Assembly: GCA_025057935.1 (NCBI GenBank)
Contig: JANWUW010000055.1
Span: 1-60,890 of the forward strand
Direction: 5' to 3'
Source of the DNA: Thermoflexales bacterium
Lineage (GTDB): Bacteria > Chloroflexota > Anaerolineae > J036 > Brachytrichaceae
DNA: 60,890 bases
The position numbers and the translations under genes are program-made. A model generated the notes under the pieces. It saw only the letters and a list, made by a program, of their open reading frames with translations. It searched no databases and was not told where the DNA came from. Below, in pieces: positions 1 through 8,533 of this stretch (within the stretch, counting starts at the first letter, position 1; each line of letters opens with the position of its first letter).

Positions 1-992
1 ATGAGGCGCACCACGTTCTCGTAAAACGCCGCGAACTCGTTCTCGGCAATGTCATTGCAACTTCCAACGTGCGGCAGCAAGAACACATTTGCGCTAGGTT
101 CTTGCTCGACGAGTCGCAACAGCGGGTTGTCGCTCGAGATCGGCTCCCATTCGTAGGTGTCGAACGAGGCGCCGGCGAGGTGACCGTTGCGCACGGCATC
201 AGCAACGGCGCGCTCATCCACAACGCTTCCGCTGCCCGCCTCGACAAGCCAAGCACCACGCTTCATCAGTGCAAGGCGCTCCGCGTTGAGCCATAGATCG
301 GTTTCGGCGCTGTAGGGCAGCAGACACACGACGATGTCGCTCTCGCGCAGGAGCGCCTCGGCATCGCGGAACTCAACGCCAAGCTCTGCCTCCAAGTGGG
401 TCGGGAGAGGATGGCGCTTGTGGTAGAGCACGCGGCATTGCCACGGCTGCAACCGCTTCGCCAATTCCGCGCCGATCTCGCCAAAGCCGAGGATGCCAAC
501 CGTTTTGTTGTAGAGCAGGGCAATGTGTGTTTGTTTGCTCCAGTTGAAGGCGAACACGTCTTCGTCGGTGCGGCGTGGTCCGCCGGGCAGGAAGGTTTCA
601 GGCGGCACGCGCAAAACGGCTTGCAGCGGCATCGCGCGGCGCAGCAGGGCGAGGATCTGCAAGATGACGTGCTCCGCGACAGCGATTGCGCCGTAGATGG
701 GACGCACGCACACCGCGATCCCGCGTTCGCGCGCAGCTTCAAGGTCAATGTCATGGTGAAAAGCGCCGATGCGCTGGATCAGCTTGAGCTGTGGGCTAGC
801 TTCGATCAGCGCGCGATCTACAAGCGCGCTGCGCTCGGTGATCAGTACGTCGACGTTGCGCAGGTGTGCGCGCACAACTTCGTGTGGCGTTTCTTGAGGG
901 CGCAAGATCACCACATGAACATCTGGCGGCGCGGCCTGTAAGCGCCACATCTGATGCTGCTTGCCCAGCGGGCAGAGATAGAGCACGCGCAT
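1..992 (-). CDS. D-isomer-specific 2-hydroxyacid dehydrogenase family protein, 3' end cut by window edge
   Basis: An open frame runs from ATG at 992 to the window edge (330 codons, no stop), so the C-terminus is missing. Residues 1-105 form the substrate-binding part, the NAD-binding Rossmann domain starts at residue 165 with GFGEIG (170-174), and the family block ending in D-T-Y-E-W-E-P and L-P-H-V-G follows. In this family an Arg in N-x-x-R-G binds the substrate carboxylate; here the aligned segment reads E-A-G-S-G, so the Arg is Ser254, while the Glu (283) and His (308) of the catalytic set remain. The family reduces 2-oxo acids or oxidises D-2-hydroxy acids; the substrate is not predictable here. 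A TACACT hexamer 6 bases upstream suggests a leaderless transcript divergent from the UbiB-like gene. Family call is firm, activity is doubtful. Confidence 0.85.
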   Translation of the reverse strand, partial: MRVLYLCPLGKQHQMWRLQAAPPDVHVVILRPQETPHEVVRAHLRNVDVLITERSALVDRALIEASPQLKLIQRIGAFHHDIDLEAARERGIAVCVRPIYGAIAVAEHVILQILALLRRAMPLQAVLRVPPETFLPGGPRRTDEDVFAFNWSKQTHIALLYNKTVGILGFGEIGAELAKRLQPWQCRVLYHKRHPLPTHLEAELGVEFRDAEALLRESDIVVCLLPYSAETDLWLNAERLALMKRGAWLVEAGSGSVVDERAVADAVRNGHLAGASFDTYEWEPISSDNPLLRLVEQEPSANVFLLPHVGSCNDIAENEFAAFYENVVRL

Positions 993-998
993 GGCGCC

Positions 999-1004
999 AG
1001 TGTA
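999..1004 (-). promoter_or_regulatory. Candidate -10 box TACACT, leaderless start
   Basis: TACACT reads on the minus strand six bases before the ATG at 992. No Shine-Dalgarno site fits in the gap, so transcription would begin at or beside the start codon. Confidence 0.5.
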
Positions 1005-1033
1005 CGACTCAGCGTTTGCTCACATGCAGCGGG

Positions 1034-1039
1034 TATGGT
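1034..1039 (+). promoter_or_regulatory. Candidate -10 box TATGGT, leaderless start
   Basis: TATGGT lies 8 bases before the ATG at 1048, divergent from the TACACT box at 1004-999. It is weaker than the TACAAT boxes elsewhere in the window but has the same geometry. Confidence 0.4.
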
Positions 1040-1047
1040 GAGCAGCG

Positions 1048-2850
1048 ATGATGCTCGCCGAGGCAGCCACCCACAACGTGACCTCGCAAGCGCAAACTTC
1101 GACGCAGCCAGCGCCTGAACCTCCCCTGCACCCTCGTGTTCTAAAACGGCGCGCGCGACGGGCACTCTGGTTCGGCGCGCGCATGGTGCTGTCGTTTATC
1201 TTCTGGGAGGTGCTCATGGTGCGCCTACTCGGCAGGGCACGCGTGGAACAGACACGCCTTGAGCGCCTTGTGCGATTGGCGCGGCGTTTTCGCGACCTGG
1301 CGGTGGATTTGGGTGGGGTGTGGATCAAGCTTGGTCAGTTCCTCAGCAGCCGCGTGGATTTGCTGCCGCCGGAGGTCATCGCCGAGCTGAGCGGCTTGCA
1401 GGATGCAGTGCCGCCAGAGCCGACGCCTGTTGTGCTCGCGCGCCTTGAGCGCGAGCTAGGTCGTCCGCTGCATGCAGTGTTCGAGGAGTTTGAGCCCGAG
1501 CCGGTGGCGGCGGCTTCATTTGGTCAGGTGTACTTAGCTACTCTGCGTCCTGAGTTCGTGCCGCAGCGCAACGGCAAGCCTCCCGCGCCTGAACGCGTCG
1601 TGGTCAAGGTGCAGCGCGCGCACATGGAGGCCATCGTCAGCACAGACTTGAAATCGTTGCGCACCATTGTGGGGTGGCTCAAGCTCTACGAGCCGATCCG
1701 TCGCCGCGTGAACCTCGATGCGCTGGTGAAGGAGTTTGCTGATGTGGTCTTCGAGGAGCTGGACTATTTGCGCGAAGCGCAGAACGCTGAAACATTTCAC
1801 CAGAACTTCTTGCATGACCCCGGCGTGCGCGTTCCGCGCGTGTATCACACGCTCACCACCAAGCGCGTCATCGTGCTCAAGAATGTTGAAGACATCAAGA
1901 TCACCGACTTCGAAGGCTTAGCCCACGCAGGCGTTTCGCGGCGTGAGGTGGCACGCAAGTTGTTCGAGACCTACCTCGAGCAGGTCTTCACTCATGGTTT
2001 TTTCCACGCCGATCCTCACCCGGGCAACTTGTTTGTGCAGCCGCTCGATGTGGAGACAGCGCGCGCGTGGCATGTGCCGATTGGGGAGGGGCGCCCTTTC
2101 CGCTTAACCTATGTGGACTTCGGCATGATGGGGCGCTTGCCGCCTAATTTTGTGCGTGAGCTGCGAGAGTTCATCATCGCTGTAACGCTGAAAGACGCAC
2201 ACCGTTGGACGCTCTCAGCGCAGCGCCTGGGCTTCTTCTTGCCCGGAGCTGACCTAGCGCGCGTTGAGCAAGCCATCGCGCAGCTCTTCGATCGTTTCTG
2301 GGGCGTCGCGTTGAGCGATTTGAGCAACGTGGAATTCGAGGAAATGTACCGTTTCGGGCTGGAGTTTCGCGACTTGCTCTTCTCCCTGCCCTTCCAGATC
2401 CCGCAAAACGTCTTGTATCTTGGGCGCGCGGCGAACATTTTGGCAGGCATGCTCACAGCATTGGACCCAGAGTTCAACCCCTGGCAGGCGTTGCAGCCTT
2501 TCGCCCAACAAGCCGAGCAACAACGGCAGCTCAGCCAGCGCACGCTGAGCGCAGTGATCAGCGAGGGCGCGCGGCTGCTGCGGCAAGCAGCACAACTGCC
2601 GAGCCAGAGCGAGACGTTCTTCGCGCGCGCGCTGAGCGGTCAGCTCGAGGTGCGGGCACAGCTAAGCCCAAGCTCCACCGACGATCTGCGGCGCATCGAG
2701 CGCAGCGTGGATCGCCTGGCTTGGGCGTTGGTGTTCGCAGCGCTCACGCTTGGCAGCGCCATGTTGCTGATCAACGACGTGGTGTGGGCAGGTGTTGTCC
2801 TGTTGGTGGTGGCGGTGCTTGCGTTTGCGCGCCTGCTGTTGCGCTCATAG
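1048..2850 (+). CDS. UbiB/AarF/ABC1-type atypical kinase-like membrane protein
   Basis: This 600-residue protein carries the diagnostic features of the UbiB/ABC1 atypical kinase family. The K-x-G-Q motif is at residues 94-97, followed by an Ala-rich loop (A-A-A-S-F-G-Q-V) replacing the glycine loop, an invariant Lys in V-V-V-K-V, a catalytic segment H-A-D-P-H-P-G-N-L and metal-binding D-F-G. Two hydrophobic C-terminal segments anchor it in the membrane. Family members support isoprenoid quinone synthesis or lipid handling with an ATPase-like activity; the substrate here is unknown. ATG codons at 1048 and 1051 are both possible starts. The 3' end overlaps the convergent gene by 6 bases. Confidence 0.9.
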   Translation: MMLAEAATHNVTSQAQTSTQPAPEPPLHPRVLKRRARRALWFGARMVLSFIFWEVLMVRLLGRARVEQTRLERLVRLARRFRDLAVDLGGVWIKLGQFLSSRVDLLPPEVIAELSGLQDAVPPEPTPVVLARLERELGRPLHAVFEEFEPEPVAAASFGQVYLATLRPEFVPQRNGKPPAPERVVVKVQRAHMEAIVSTDLKSLRTIVGWLKLYEPIRRRVNLDALVKEFADVVFEELDYLREAQNAETFHQNFLHDPGVRVPRVYHTLTTKRVIVLKNVEDIKITDFEGLAHAGVSRREVARKLFETYLEQVFTHGFFHADPHPGNLFVQPLDVETARAWHVPIGEGRPFRLTYVDFGMMGRLPPNFVRELREFIIAVTLKDAHRWTLSAQRLGFFLPGADLARVEQAIAQLFDRFWGVALSDLSNVEFEEMYRFGLEFRDLLFSLPFQIPQNVLYLGRAANILAGMLTALDPEFNPWQALQPFAQQAEQQRQLSQRTLSAVISEGARLLRQAAQLPSQSETFFARALSGQLEVRAQLSPSSTDDLRRIERSVDRLAWALVFAALTLGSAMLLINDVVWAGVVLLVVAVLAFARLLLRS

Positions 2851-3612
2851 CCAAACGATTTCCACCCATTGTTCCTCAACGATCTCCACGAAGGCAAAGT
2901 GGTAGGTGCTATCCGCAGCTGCACGGTAGTTGTCGATCCACATCGCGAAGCCGAGCGGCTCACAAGGCGGGCTGGCGGCGCGTAGCACGAGTTGATCCTC
3001 CACGAAGAAAAGCGCTTCGTCGCAGCGCCACTCTAGCGCGAAGGTGTGCCACTGAGTGAGATCGAGGTCGAGCCAATGCTCATGGGCGAAGGCGCTTCGG
3101 CGCCCTAGTGCCATCGCGGGGCGCGCAAACAAAGGCGAGCGCAGCGCGAAGTTCGCTGCGCGCAGCAACACGCGGGCAAGTCGGCCGTTCTCTCTGATTG
3201 GAAGGCGCGCGTTCAGGACGGAAGCTCTGAATCCGGGCCTAGGCGCGTGTTCAGAGACGCGCAGCGTGCTTTCAGGTGAGCTGTAGAAAAACCACACGTT
3301 GCGTGGCGGCGCGATCACATCACCAGCGCGTGTAAAGGGGTGATTCCAGAAGCCAAAGCCTGCCGTCCCTTTGAGCGTGCCTGATGGGTGCGAAAAGCGC
3401 GCGCGCACGACCAGCGTTTGAGGCGGTCGGAGCTTGAAACGTCGCGGCAGCGTGTGAGGGTAGTCATCAAGTTGCGCATCTGCATAGCGATCGGCGGGCG
3501 TCGGCGGCAGCACGAGGCGAGCCGTGTCGCCTTCCACCCACACTTCTCCACCACCAACGCGATGCGGCTTTAAGTCGTTTAGGCGAAAGCTGGAACGCAG
3601 AGATGGACACAC
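2845..3612 (-). CDS. Concanavalin A-like/GH16-like beta-sandwich protein of unknown function
   Basis: The 255-residue product has no signal peptide. Its pattern resembles the lectin/glucanase jelly-roll fold: a G-F-G-F-W segment near residue 85, a W-F-F-Y strand, then W-H-T-F-A-L-E-W followed by a V-E-D-Q-L-V-L-R strand and F-A-M-W-I-D-N-Y near the end, as in the final strands of GH16-like domains where a chain is measured against a solvent or ligand face. I do not see the E-x-D-x-E catalytic motif of active GH16 enzymes, so binding rather than hydrolysis is more likely. The GTG start at 3612 follows a TAGGAT hexamer by 12 bases. Fold assignment is tentative. Confidence 0.6.
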   Translation of the reverse strand: MCPSLRSSFRLNDLKPHRVGGGEVWVEGDTARLVLPPTPADRYADAQLDDYPHTLPRRFKLRPPQTLVVRARFSHPSGTLKGTAGFGFWNHPFTRAGDVIAPPRNVWFFYSSPESTLRVSEHAPRPGFRASVLNARLPIRENGRLARVLLRAANFALRSPLFARPAMALGRRSAFAHEHWLDLDLTQWHTFALEWRCDEALFFVEDQLVLRAASPPCEPLGFAMWIDNYRAAADSTYHFAFVEIVEEQWVEIVWL

Positions 3613-3688
3613 TGTCGCCTCGCGATCCTAGCGCAAAGCGCGAGTTTGTGGACGCGAGCAGTGTTTGAGCAAAGCAAGGCGAAGGGGC

Positions 3689-3694
3689 TAGAAT
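3689..3694 (+). promoter_or_regulatory. Candidate -10 box TAGAAT
   Basis: TAGAAT lies 22 bases upstream of the lipoprotein ATG at 3717, giving a predicted leader of about 15 bases. Confidence 0.35.
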
Positions 3695-3716
3695 ATCGTG
3701 ACACAGGGTCAAGATC

Positions 3717-4964
3717 ATGGCGAAACCAGAGCTGTTCCCAGCCATAAGCCTTTGTCTTGTGCTCCTTGTTGGTTGTGCAACGACGCCTATGCCCTCCGCG
3801 CCCCCGACGGTACCCGCGCCTGCCCAGCAGCAGACCGAACCTGCCTCTGCTACGCCTACGCCGCTGCTCACTGCAACTACTCCTGCTGCTGCGCCTACGC
3901 CACAAGAACAGAAGGTAAGCAAGCCGATCGCGCAACAAGCCGCGGTGGTTGCGACCATCGAGCGCATTCGCGCTTTGCCCGTGGATGAGGCGATTTCAGT
4001 GTGGGACTTGATTGGCGCGCCGCACTTGCCGTGGGTCGCCTTGAACACCAGCGAAGGTGTTGTGCTCTTGTCGCATCGCGACGGAAGCCTGGCAGGTGTG
4101 CTGCCTTGGAAGGAAACGCGCGCGATTGCGTTCGGTGCGGCCCAGCCTTACCTTGCCGTGCTCACTGACGAAGCCGTGAAGGTGCTTACGCTGAACGTGC
4201 AAAGCGCGGTGCCTTTGCTTGATGCAGAGGTGAGTCTTGAGTTGCCTGTTTCGGGCGAGCTGGTGAACTTGTTGGGATTCTCGCCACGCGACACTTACCT
4301 TCTCCTGCTCGAGGACAACACCGTGCGTGGCTACACGCTTCGAAATGGAAAACTGGCCTTCGAAGTGGCGCTGCCAGTGGAGACCGGCAGCCGCGACCCG
4401 TGGGTGATGACCGACGATGAGCGACTGCTGCTCTACGCGCCGCCGCAGGGCAACCTGCTCATCGTTGACGTTGCCCGATCAAAGCTGATCGGCGAGATCG
4501 AGTTCGACCCTATCAGTGCGCTGGCGATCTCGCCAGATGGGAAGCAGTTGGCGATCGCGGAGAACCGCGTGGCGCAGAATGAAACCTACGGTGAGGTGCT
4601 GATTCCGCTGCGGCTTGGTGTTTGGGAGATGAGCATCTTGAATGAGCGCGAGGTGTCGCTCTCGCTCACGGCAGAGTTGCCCTTCGACGCCGAGTTTGAT
4701 GGCGCAAACCTGCCAGTGACGCTGGAGTGGTTGCAGTTTTACCCTGGCGAGCGGCCGTTGTTGCTGGGCATCGCTCACTGGCGCGGCGAAGGCGATACCC
4801 CATCGCGTATGCTGCTCTGGGAGCTCTCCAACAACCAACAGCTCGCGCGCCACAAGACGGAAAGCCGCATCCTCGGTCATGCTCTTGCTGATCCCAGCGG
4901 CACAATTGCGACCTACCAAGCTGGTGATGGAATTGCGCTTTGGTCGGTGAAGCAAAGCCCATGA
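3717..4964 (+). CDS. Lipoprotein with a probable WD40/YVTN-like beta-propeller
   Basis: The 415-residue product starts with a lipoprotein signal peptide (lipobox L-V-G-C, Cys at residue 20), then a Pro/Thr/Ala-rich linker to about residue 70. The remainder contains repeated short blocks of the kind L-A-I-S-P-D-G-K-Q-L-A-I and L-G-F-S-P-R-D-T-Y, characteristic of beta-propeller blades, ending in a W-S-V-type strand. It is probably anchored outside the membrane and binds a ligand or partner. No enzymatic motif is visible. It stands alone between a convergent gene pair and glmS. Confidence 0.65.
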   Translation: MAKPELFPAISLCLVLLVGCATTPMPSAPPTVPAPAQQQTEPASATPTPLLTATTPAAAPTPQEQKVSKPIAQQAAVVATIERIRALPVDEAISVWDLIGAPHLPWVALNTSEGVVLLSHRDGSLAGVLPWKETRAIAFGAAQPYLAVLTDEAVKVLTLNVQSAVPLLDAEVSLELPVSGELVNLLGFSPRDTYLLLLEDNTVRGYTLRNGKLAFEVALPVETGSRDPWVMTDDERLLLYAPPQGNLLIVDVARSKLIGEIEFDPISALAISPDGKQLAIAENRVAQNETYGEVLIPLRLGVWEMSILNEREVSLSLTAELPFDAEFDGANLPVTLEWLQFYPGERPLLLGIAHWRGEGDTPSRMLLWELSNNQQLARHKTESRILGHALADPSGTIATYQAGDGIALWSVKQSP

Positions 4965-5017
4965 GTGGTGAGAAGTCAGGCGCGGAGCCTTGCGCTTGAG
5001 AGCGTTGATCTTGCGCA

Positions 5018-6868
5018 ATGTGCGGCATCATCGGCTACGTTGGACCTCGTGAAGCCACAAGCGTTATCTTGAATGGCTTGCAGCGCTTGGAGTATCGCGG
5101 CTATGACTCAGCCGGCGTTGCAGTGCTGTGCGGTGGGCGCATCGAGGTGCGCCGTGCCACAGGCAAGTTGTCTCGGTTGTTGGAGCGTGTGCAGTTGGAG
5201 CCGCTGTGCCCTGCGCGCGCTGAAGCGTTGAACATCGGCATTGGTCACACGCGCTGGGCAACACACGGCGGCGTGACCGAGTACAACGCTCATCCTCACC
5301 TTGGCATGAAGGGGCATGTCGCAGTGGTGCATAACGGCATTGTGGAGAACTACGCTGAGCTGAAGCAGGGGCTGCAGGCTGAAGGTGTGCGCTTCACGAG
5401 CGAGACAGACACCGAGGTGATCGCGCACTTGCTCGAGCTGGCAATCGCTGCCGGGGAGTGCTTTGAAGATGCGGTGCTCCACACGCTGCGGCAGCTTCGC
5501 GGATCAAACGCTGTGGTGGTGATGAGCGTGACGCAGCCGGATACCCTCATCGCTGGGCGCCTCGGCAACGCCGGCGGCATCGCTGTCGGCTTGGGCGAAG
5601 GGGAAATGTTCATCGCCTCTGACGTGCCCGGCATTCTTGACTACACGCGGCGCATCCTCTTTCTCGATGATGGCGAGGTCGCCATCGTGCAAGCGGGGCA
5701 AGTGCGCGTGCTCGATCGAAACGGCAGGCTAGTGGGCAAGTCCGCACACGTCATCCCGTGGGATCCGGTCTCTGCAGAGCGCGGCGAGTATCGCCACTTC
5801 ATGCAGAAGGAGATCTTCGAGCAAGCGCGCGCCATCACTGACACGCTGCGCGGGCGGGTTCATTTCGAAAGCGGGGTTGTCAAGCTGGACGCTCTGACGC
5901 TGCCGCCGCGACCGCCACGCAAAATTCACATCGTCGCGTGTGGCACTTCTGCGCACGCAGGCTTGGTGGGGAAGTTCATGCTAGAGCGCTTGGCGCGCAT
6001 CCCCGTCGAAGTGGACTACGCCAGCGAGTTTCGCTACCGCGAGCCATTGATCGGCGACGAGGAAGTCGTGCTTGGGATCACGCAGTCGGGCGAGACCGCA
6101 GACACGCTCGCGGCAATGGACGAAGGCAAGCGCCGAGGCGCGCGCCTATGGGTGATCGTGAACGCGATTGGTTCGCAAGCGGAGCGCTTGGCTGAAGGAC
6201 ACATCGCCATGCGCGCAGGTCCAGAGATCGGCGTGGCGAGCACCAAAGCGTTCACGACCTCGCTTACAGACCTTTACCTGCTCGCTTGTGCTCTGGCGCA
6301 GGCGTTTCCGCAGCCCAACGCGCCCGATCCTTTCGCTGCAGCGCGCGCGCTAGCGCAGTTGCCTGGCTGGGTGAGCCAACTGCTTGCTCCCAATCCCCTG
6401 TTCGATGAACTTGCTGAGCGCTTCCATGCGCACGAGCATTTTCTCTACCTTGGGCGCGGCGTGAATTACCCCATTGCGCTTGAGGGCGCGCTCAAGCTTA
6501 AGGAGATCAGCTACATCCATGCCGAGGGCTATCCTGCTGGTGAGATGAAGCACGGTCCCATCGCGTTGATCGATGAGCGCATGCCGGTGGTGTGCATTGC
6601 CGTGCGCGATAGCGTGTATGACAAGATGCTCTCGCAGATCGAGCAGGTCAAGGCGCGTCACGGCACGGTAATTGCAGTGGCTACAGAGGGCGATGTTGAG
6701 ATCGCCTGCAAGGCGGACTACGTGCTTTGGGTGCCTGAAGCGCCAGAGCTGATCACGCCGATCCTGTCGGTGATCCCGCTGCAGCGCCTCGCATATCACC
6801 TCGCTGTGCGGCGCGGCTGTGATGTGGATCAGCCGCGCAACCTCGCCAAGAGCGTCACGGTGGAGTGA
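5018..6868 (+). CDS. glmS: Glutamine--fructose-6-phosphate aminotransferase (isomerizing)
   Basis: The enzyme converts fructose-6-phosphate and glutamine to glucosamine-6-phosphate, the first step of UDP-GlcNAc and peptidoglycan precursor synthesis. The 616-residue length is normal. The N-terminal Cys2 (M-C-G-I-I-G-Y-V-G) is the class II glutamine amidotransferase nucleophile, with the N-G-I-V-E-N-Y and S-D-T-E motifs following. Two SIS sugar-isomerase domains occupy the C-terminal half, with C-G-T-S and S-Q-S-G-E-T-A-D-T motifs, and the protein ends in the conserved D-x-P-R-N-L-A-K-S-V-T-V-E tail. No glmS ribozyme is possible in the 53-base upstream gap. Confidence 0.97.
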   Translation: MCGIIGYVGPREATSVILNGLQRLEYRGYDSAGVAVLCGGRIEVRRATGKLSRLLERVQLEPLCPARAEALNIGIGHTRWATHGGVTEYNAHPHLGMKGHVAVVHNGIVENYAELKQGLQAEGVRFTSETDTEVIAHLLELAIAAGECFEDAVLHTLRQLRGSNAVVVMSVTQPDTLIAGRLGNAGGIAVGLGEGEMFIASDVPGILDYTRRILFLDDGEVAIVQAGQVRVLDRNGRLVGKSAHVIPWDPVSAERGEYRHFMQKEIFEQARAITDTLRGRVHFESGVVKLDALTLPPRPPRKIHIVACGTSAHAGLVGKFMLERLARIPVEVDYASEFRYREPLIGDEEVVLGITQSGETADTLAAMDEGKRRGARLWVIVNAIGSQAERLAEGHIAMRAGPEIGVASTKAFTTSLTDLYLLACALAQAFPQPNAPDPFAAARALAQLPGWVSQLLAPNPLFDELAERFHAHEHFLYLGRGVNYPIALEGALKLKEISYIHAEGYPAGEMKHGPIALIDERMPVVCIAVRDSVYDKMLSQIEQVKARHGTVIAVATEGDVEIACKADYVLWVPEAPELITPILSVIPLQRLAYHLAVRRGCDVDQPRNLAKSVTVE

Positions 6869-6871
6869 AGG

Positions 6872-8533
6872 CTAGCGCCGCACGCTGCTCAGCCGCTCGA
6901 TCAAAAGCGCGCTTGCAGCCGTGGTGAGCATCAGCAACGTGCTCATCGCCATTGCTTGCCCGTAGTTGAGCGCGCCAGGCTGCCCTAAGAAGCGAAAGAT
7001 TGCCACGGTCATGGTGGGATATTCTGGGCGCGTCAGCAACAGCGAAGCCCCGAACTCGCCGAGCGAAATGGCAAACGCAAACACGGCGGCGCTGCTGATG
7101 GGCGCGGCAAGCAGCGGCAGCTCGACAGTGCGAAAGGCAGTCAGCGGAGTGGCGCCCAAGCTAAGCGCAGCCTCGCGCAGGCGCACGTCGAAAGCGCGCA
7201 CGGCAGGCAGGATCGCACGCACCACGAACGGCAGGGCGATCAGCGCATGGGCGAGCGGCGTGATCAAGATCGACGTGCGCAGCGCCAGCGGCGGCGCGCC
7301 AAACGCCACGATGTAGCCAAGACCTAACGTTACAGCGCTGGTGCCGATGGGGAGCAGGAGCAACGCTTCCATCGAGCGTGAGAAGCGCGCGCTGCGCGCC
7401 ATCGCATATGCGAGCGGCACGCCCATTGCTAGGGTCAACGTCGCCGCGATCAAGGCGAATGTGAGCGAGTTGCGGATAGCGGCAAAGGGCGGCACGAAGA
7501 AGAAGGCATTGCGCGTGTTCTCGTTGAGCGCACGGTAGAAGCGCAGCAGGTCGCCGTCCCAGCTCAGCGAGCGCGCAACAAGCGCTGCCATTGGCGCGAG
7601 GATCAATGCGCCGATCAAGCTGATGCTGCCCGCAACGAGCGCAAAGGCGGGCAAGGCACGCGGACGAGGGAGCTTATCAGCGGCGCGAAGCTCGAGCGGC
7701 ACTGCTGCGCGCGCCTCTAGCCGCCCAGCCACAGCGCTGACCAACATTGTGATCGCCGATTGCAGCAGCGCCAAGGAGGTCGCCACGTCGAGACGGAGCA
7801 GTTGTGCCGTTTGGCGGTAAATCTCCACCTCAAGCGTTGCGAAACGCGCGCCGCCAAGGAGCAACATGACGCCAAAACTGGTGAACGTGAAGAGAAACAC
7901 GAGCGCGCTTGATGCACCGATCGCGGGCAGCGCTAACGGCAGCGTGATGGTGCGGAACACCTGCCAACGATTCGCGCCGAGGAGTGCCGCCGCTTCCTCA
8001 AAGCGCGTGTCAAAAGCTGCGAGGAATCCGCCCACGATGCGCACCACGACCGCGATGTTGTAAAACACGTGCGCGATGAGCACCAGCGCGAGGCTGCCTT
8101 GGAGTTGGATCGGCGGTTGCGGTAAACCGAGCGAAGCTTGCAGCCCGGCATTCACCCAGCCGCGTGGACCGAGCAGCGCGCTAAACGCCGCGGCTGTCAC
8201 TACAGGCGGCATGACAAACGGCACAACTGCGACCGCGCGCCAGAAGCTCTGCGAGGGGAAACGATAGCGCGCCAGCGAGAAGGCAATCGGCAGCCCTGCG
8301 AGCAGCGTGAGCGCAGTGGAGAGCGCCGCTTGGAACACGCTAAAGGCGAGGACGTGCAAATAGCGCGGGTCTATCACCACTGCGAGGGGAGATAGACCCG
8401 CGCTGATGGCGCTCGGCGTGAAGCTCACGCGAGCGATCGCGCCGAGCGGGTAGGCGAAGAAGAGGAGAAGGAAACTTAGCGCTGGCGCTGCTAGCGCAAG
8501 CGTGATGAGCGCCGAACGCACTTCACGGCGCAT
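6872..8533 (-). CDS. ThiP/SfuB-type double-domain ABC transporter permease
   Basis: This 553-residue inner-membrane protein consists of two fused permease halves of about six helices each. Each carries an EAA loop for ATPase docking: E-E-A-A-A-L-L-G-A around residue 190 and R-E-A-A-L-S-L-G-A around residue 450. This architecture is typical of thiamine (ThiP) and ferric iron (SfuB/FbpB) transporters; the segment Y-P-T-M-T-V-A-I-F-R near the end resembles ThiP. Its ATG overlaps the upstream binding-protein gene by 11 bases, so the two are translationally coupled. No ATPase gene is adjacent: the downstream neighbour is the convergent glmS, 3 bases away. Thiamine or a pyrimidine precursor is the likely cargo, by inference. 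Confidence 0.85.
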   Translation of the reverse strand: MRREVRSALITLALAAPALSFLLLFFAYPLGAIARVSFTPSAISAGLSPLAVVIDPRYLHVLAFSVFQAALSTALTLLAGLPIAFSLARYRFPSQSFWRAVAVVPFVMPPVVTAAAFSALLGPRGWVNAGLQASLGLPQPPIQLQGSLALVLIAHVFYNIAVVVRIVGGFLAAFDTRFEEAAALLGANRWQVFRTITLPLALPAIGASSALVFLFTFTSFGVMLLLGGARFATLEVEIYRQTAQLLRLDVATSLALLQSAITMLVSAVAGRLEARAAVPLELRAADKLPRPRALPAFALVAGSISLIGALILAPMAALVARSLSWDGDLLRFYRALNENTRNAFFFVPPFAAIRNSLTFALIAATLTLAMGVPLAYAMARSARFSRSMEALLLLPIGTSAVTLGLGYIVAFGAPPLALRTSILITPLAHALIALPFVVRAILPAVRAFDVRLREAALSLGATPLTAFRTVELPLLAAPISSAAVFAFAISLGEFGASLLLTRPEYPTMTVAIFRFLGQPGALNYGQAMAMSTLLMLTTAASALLIERLSSVRR

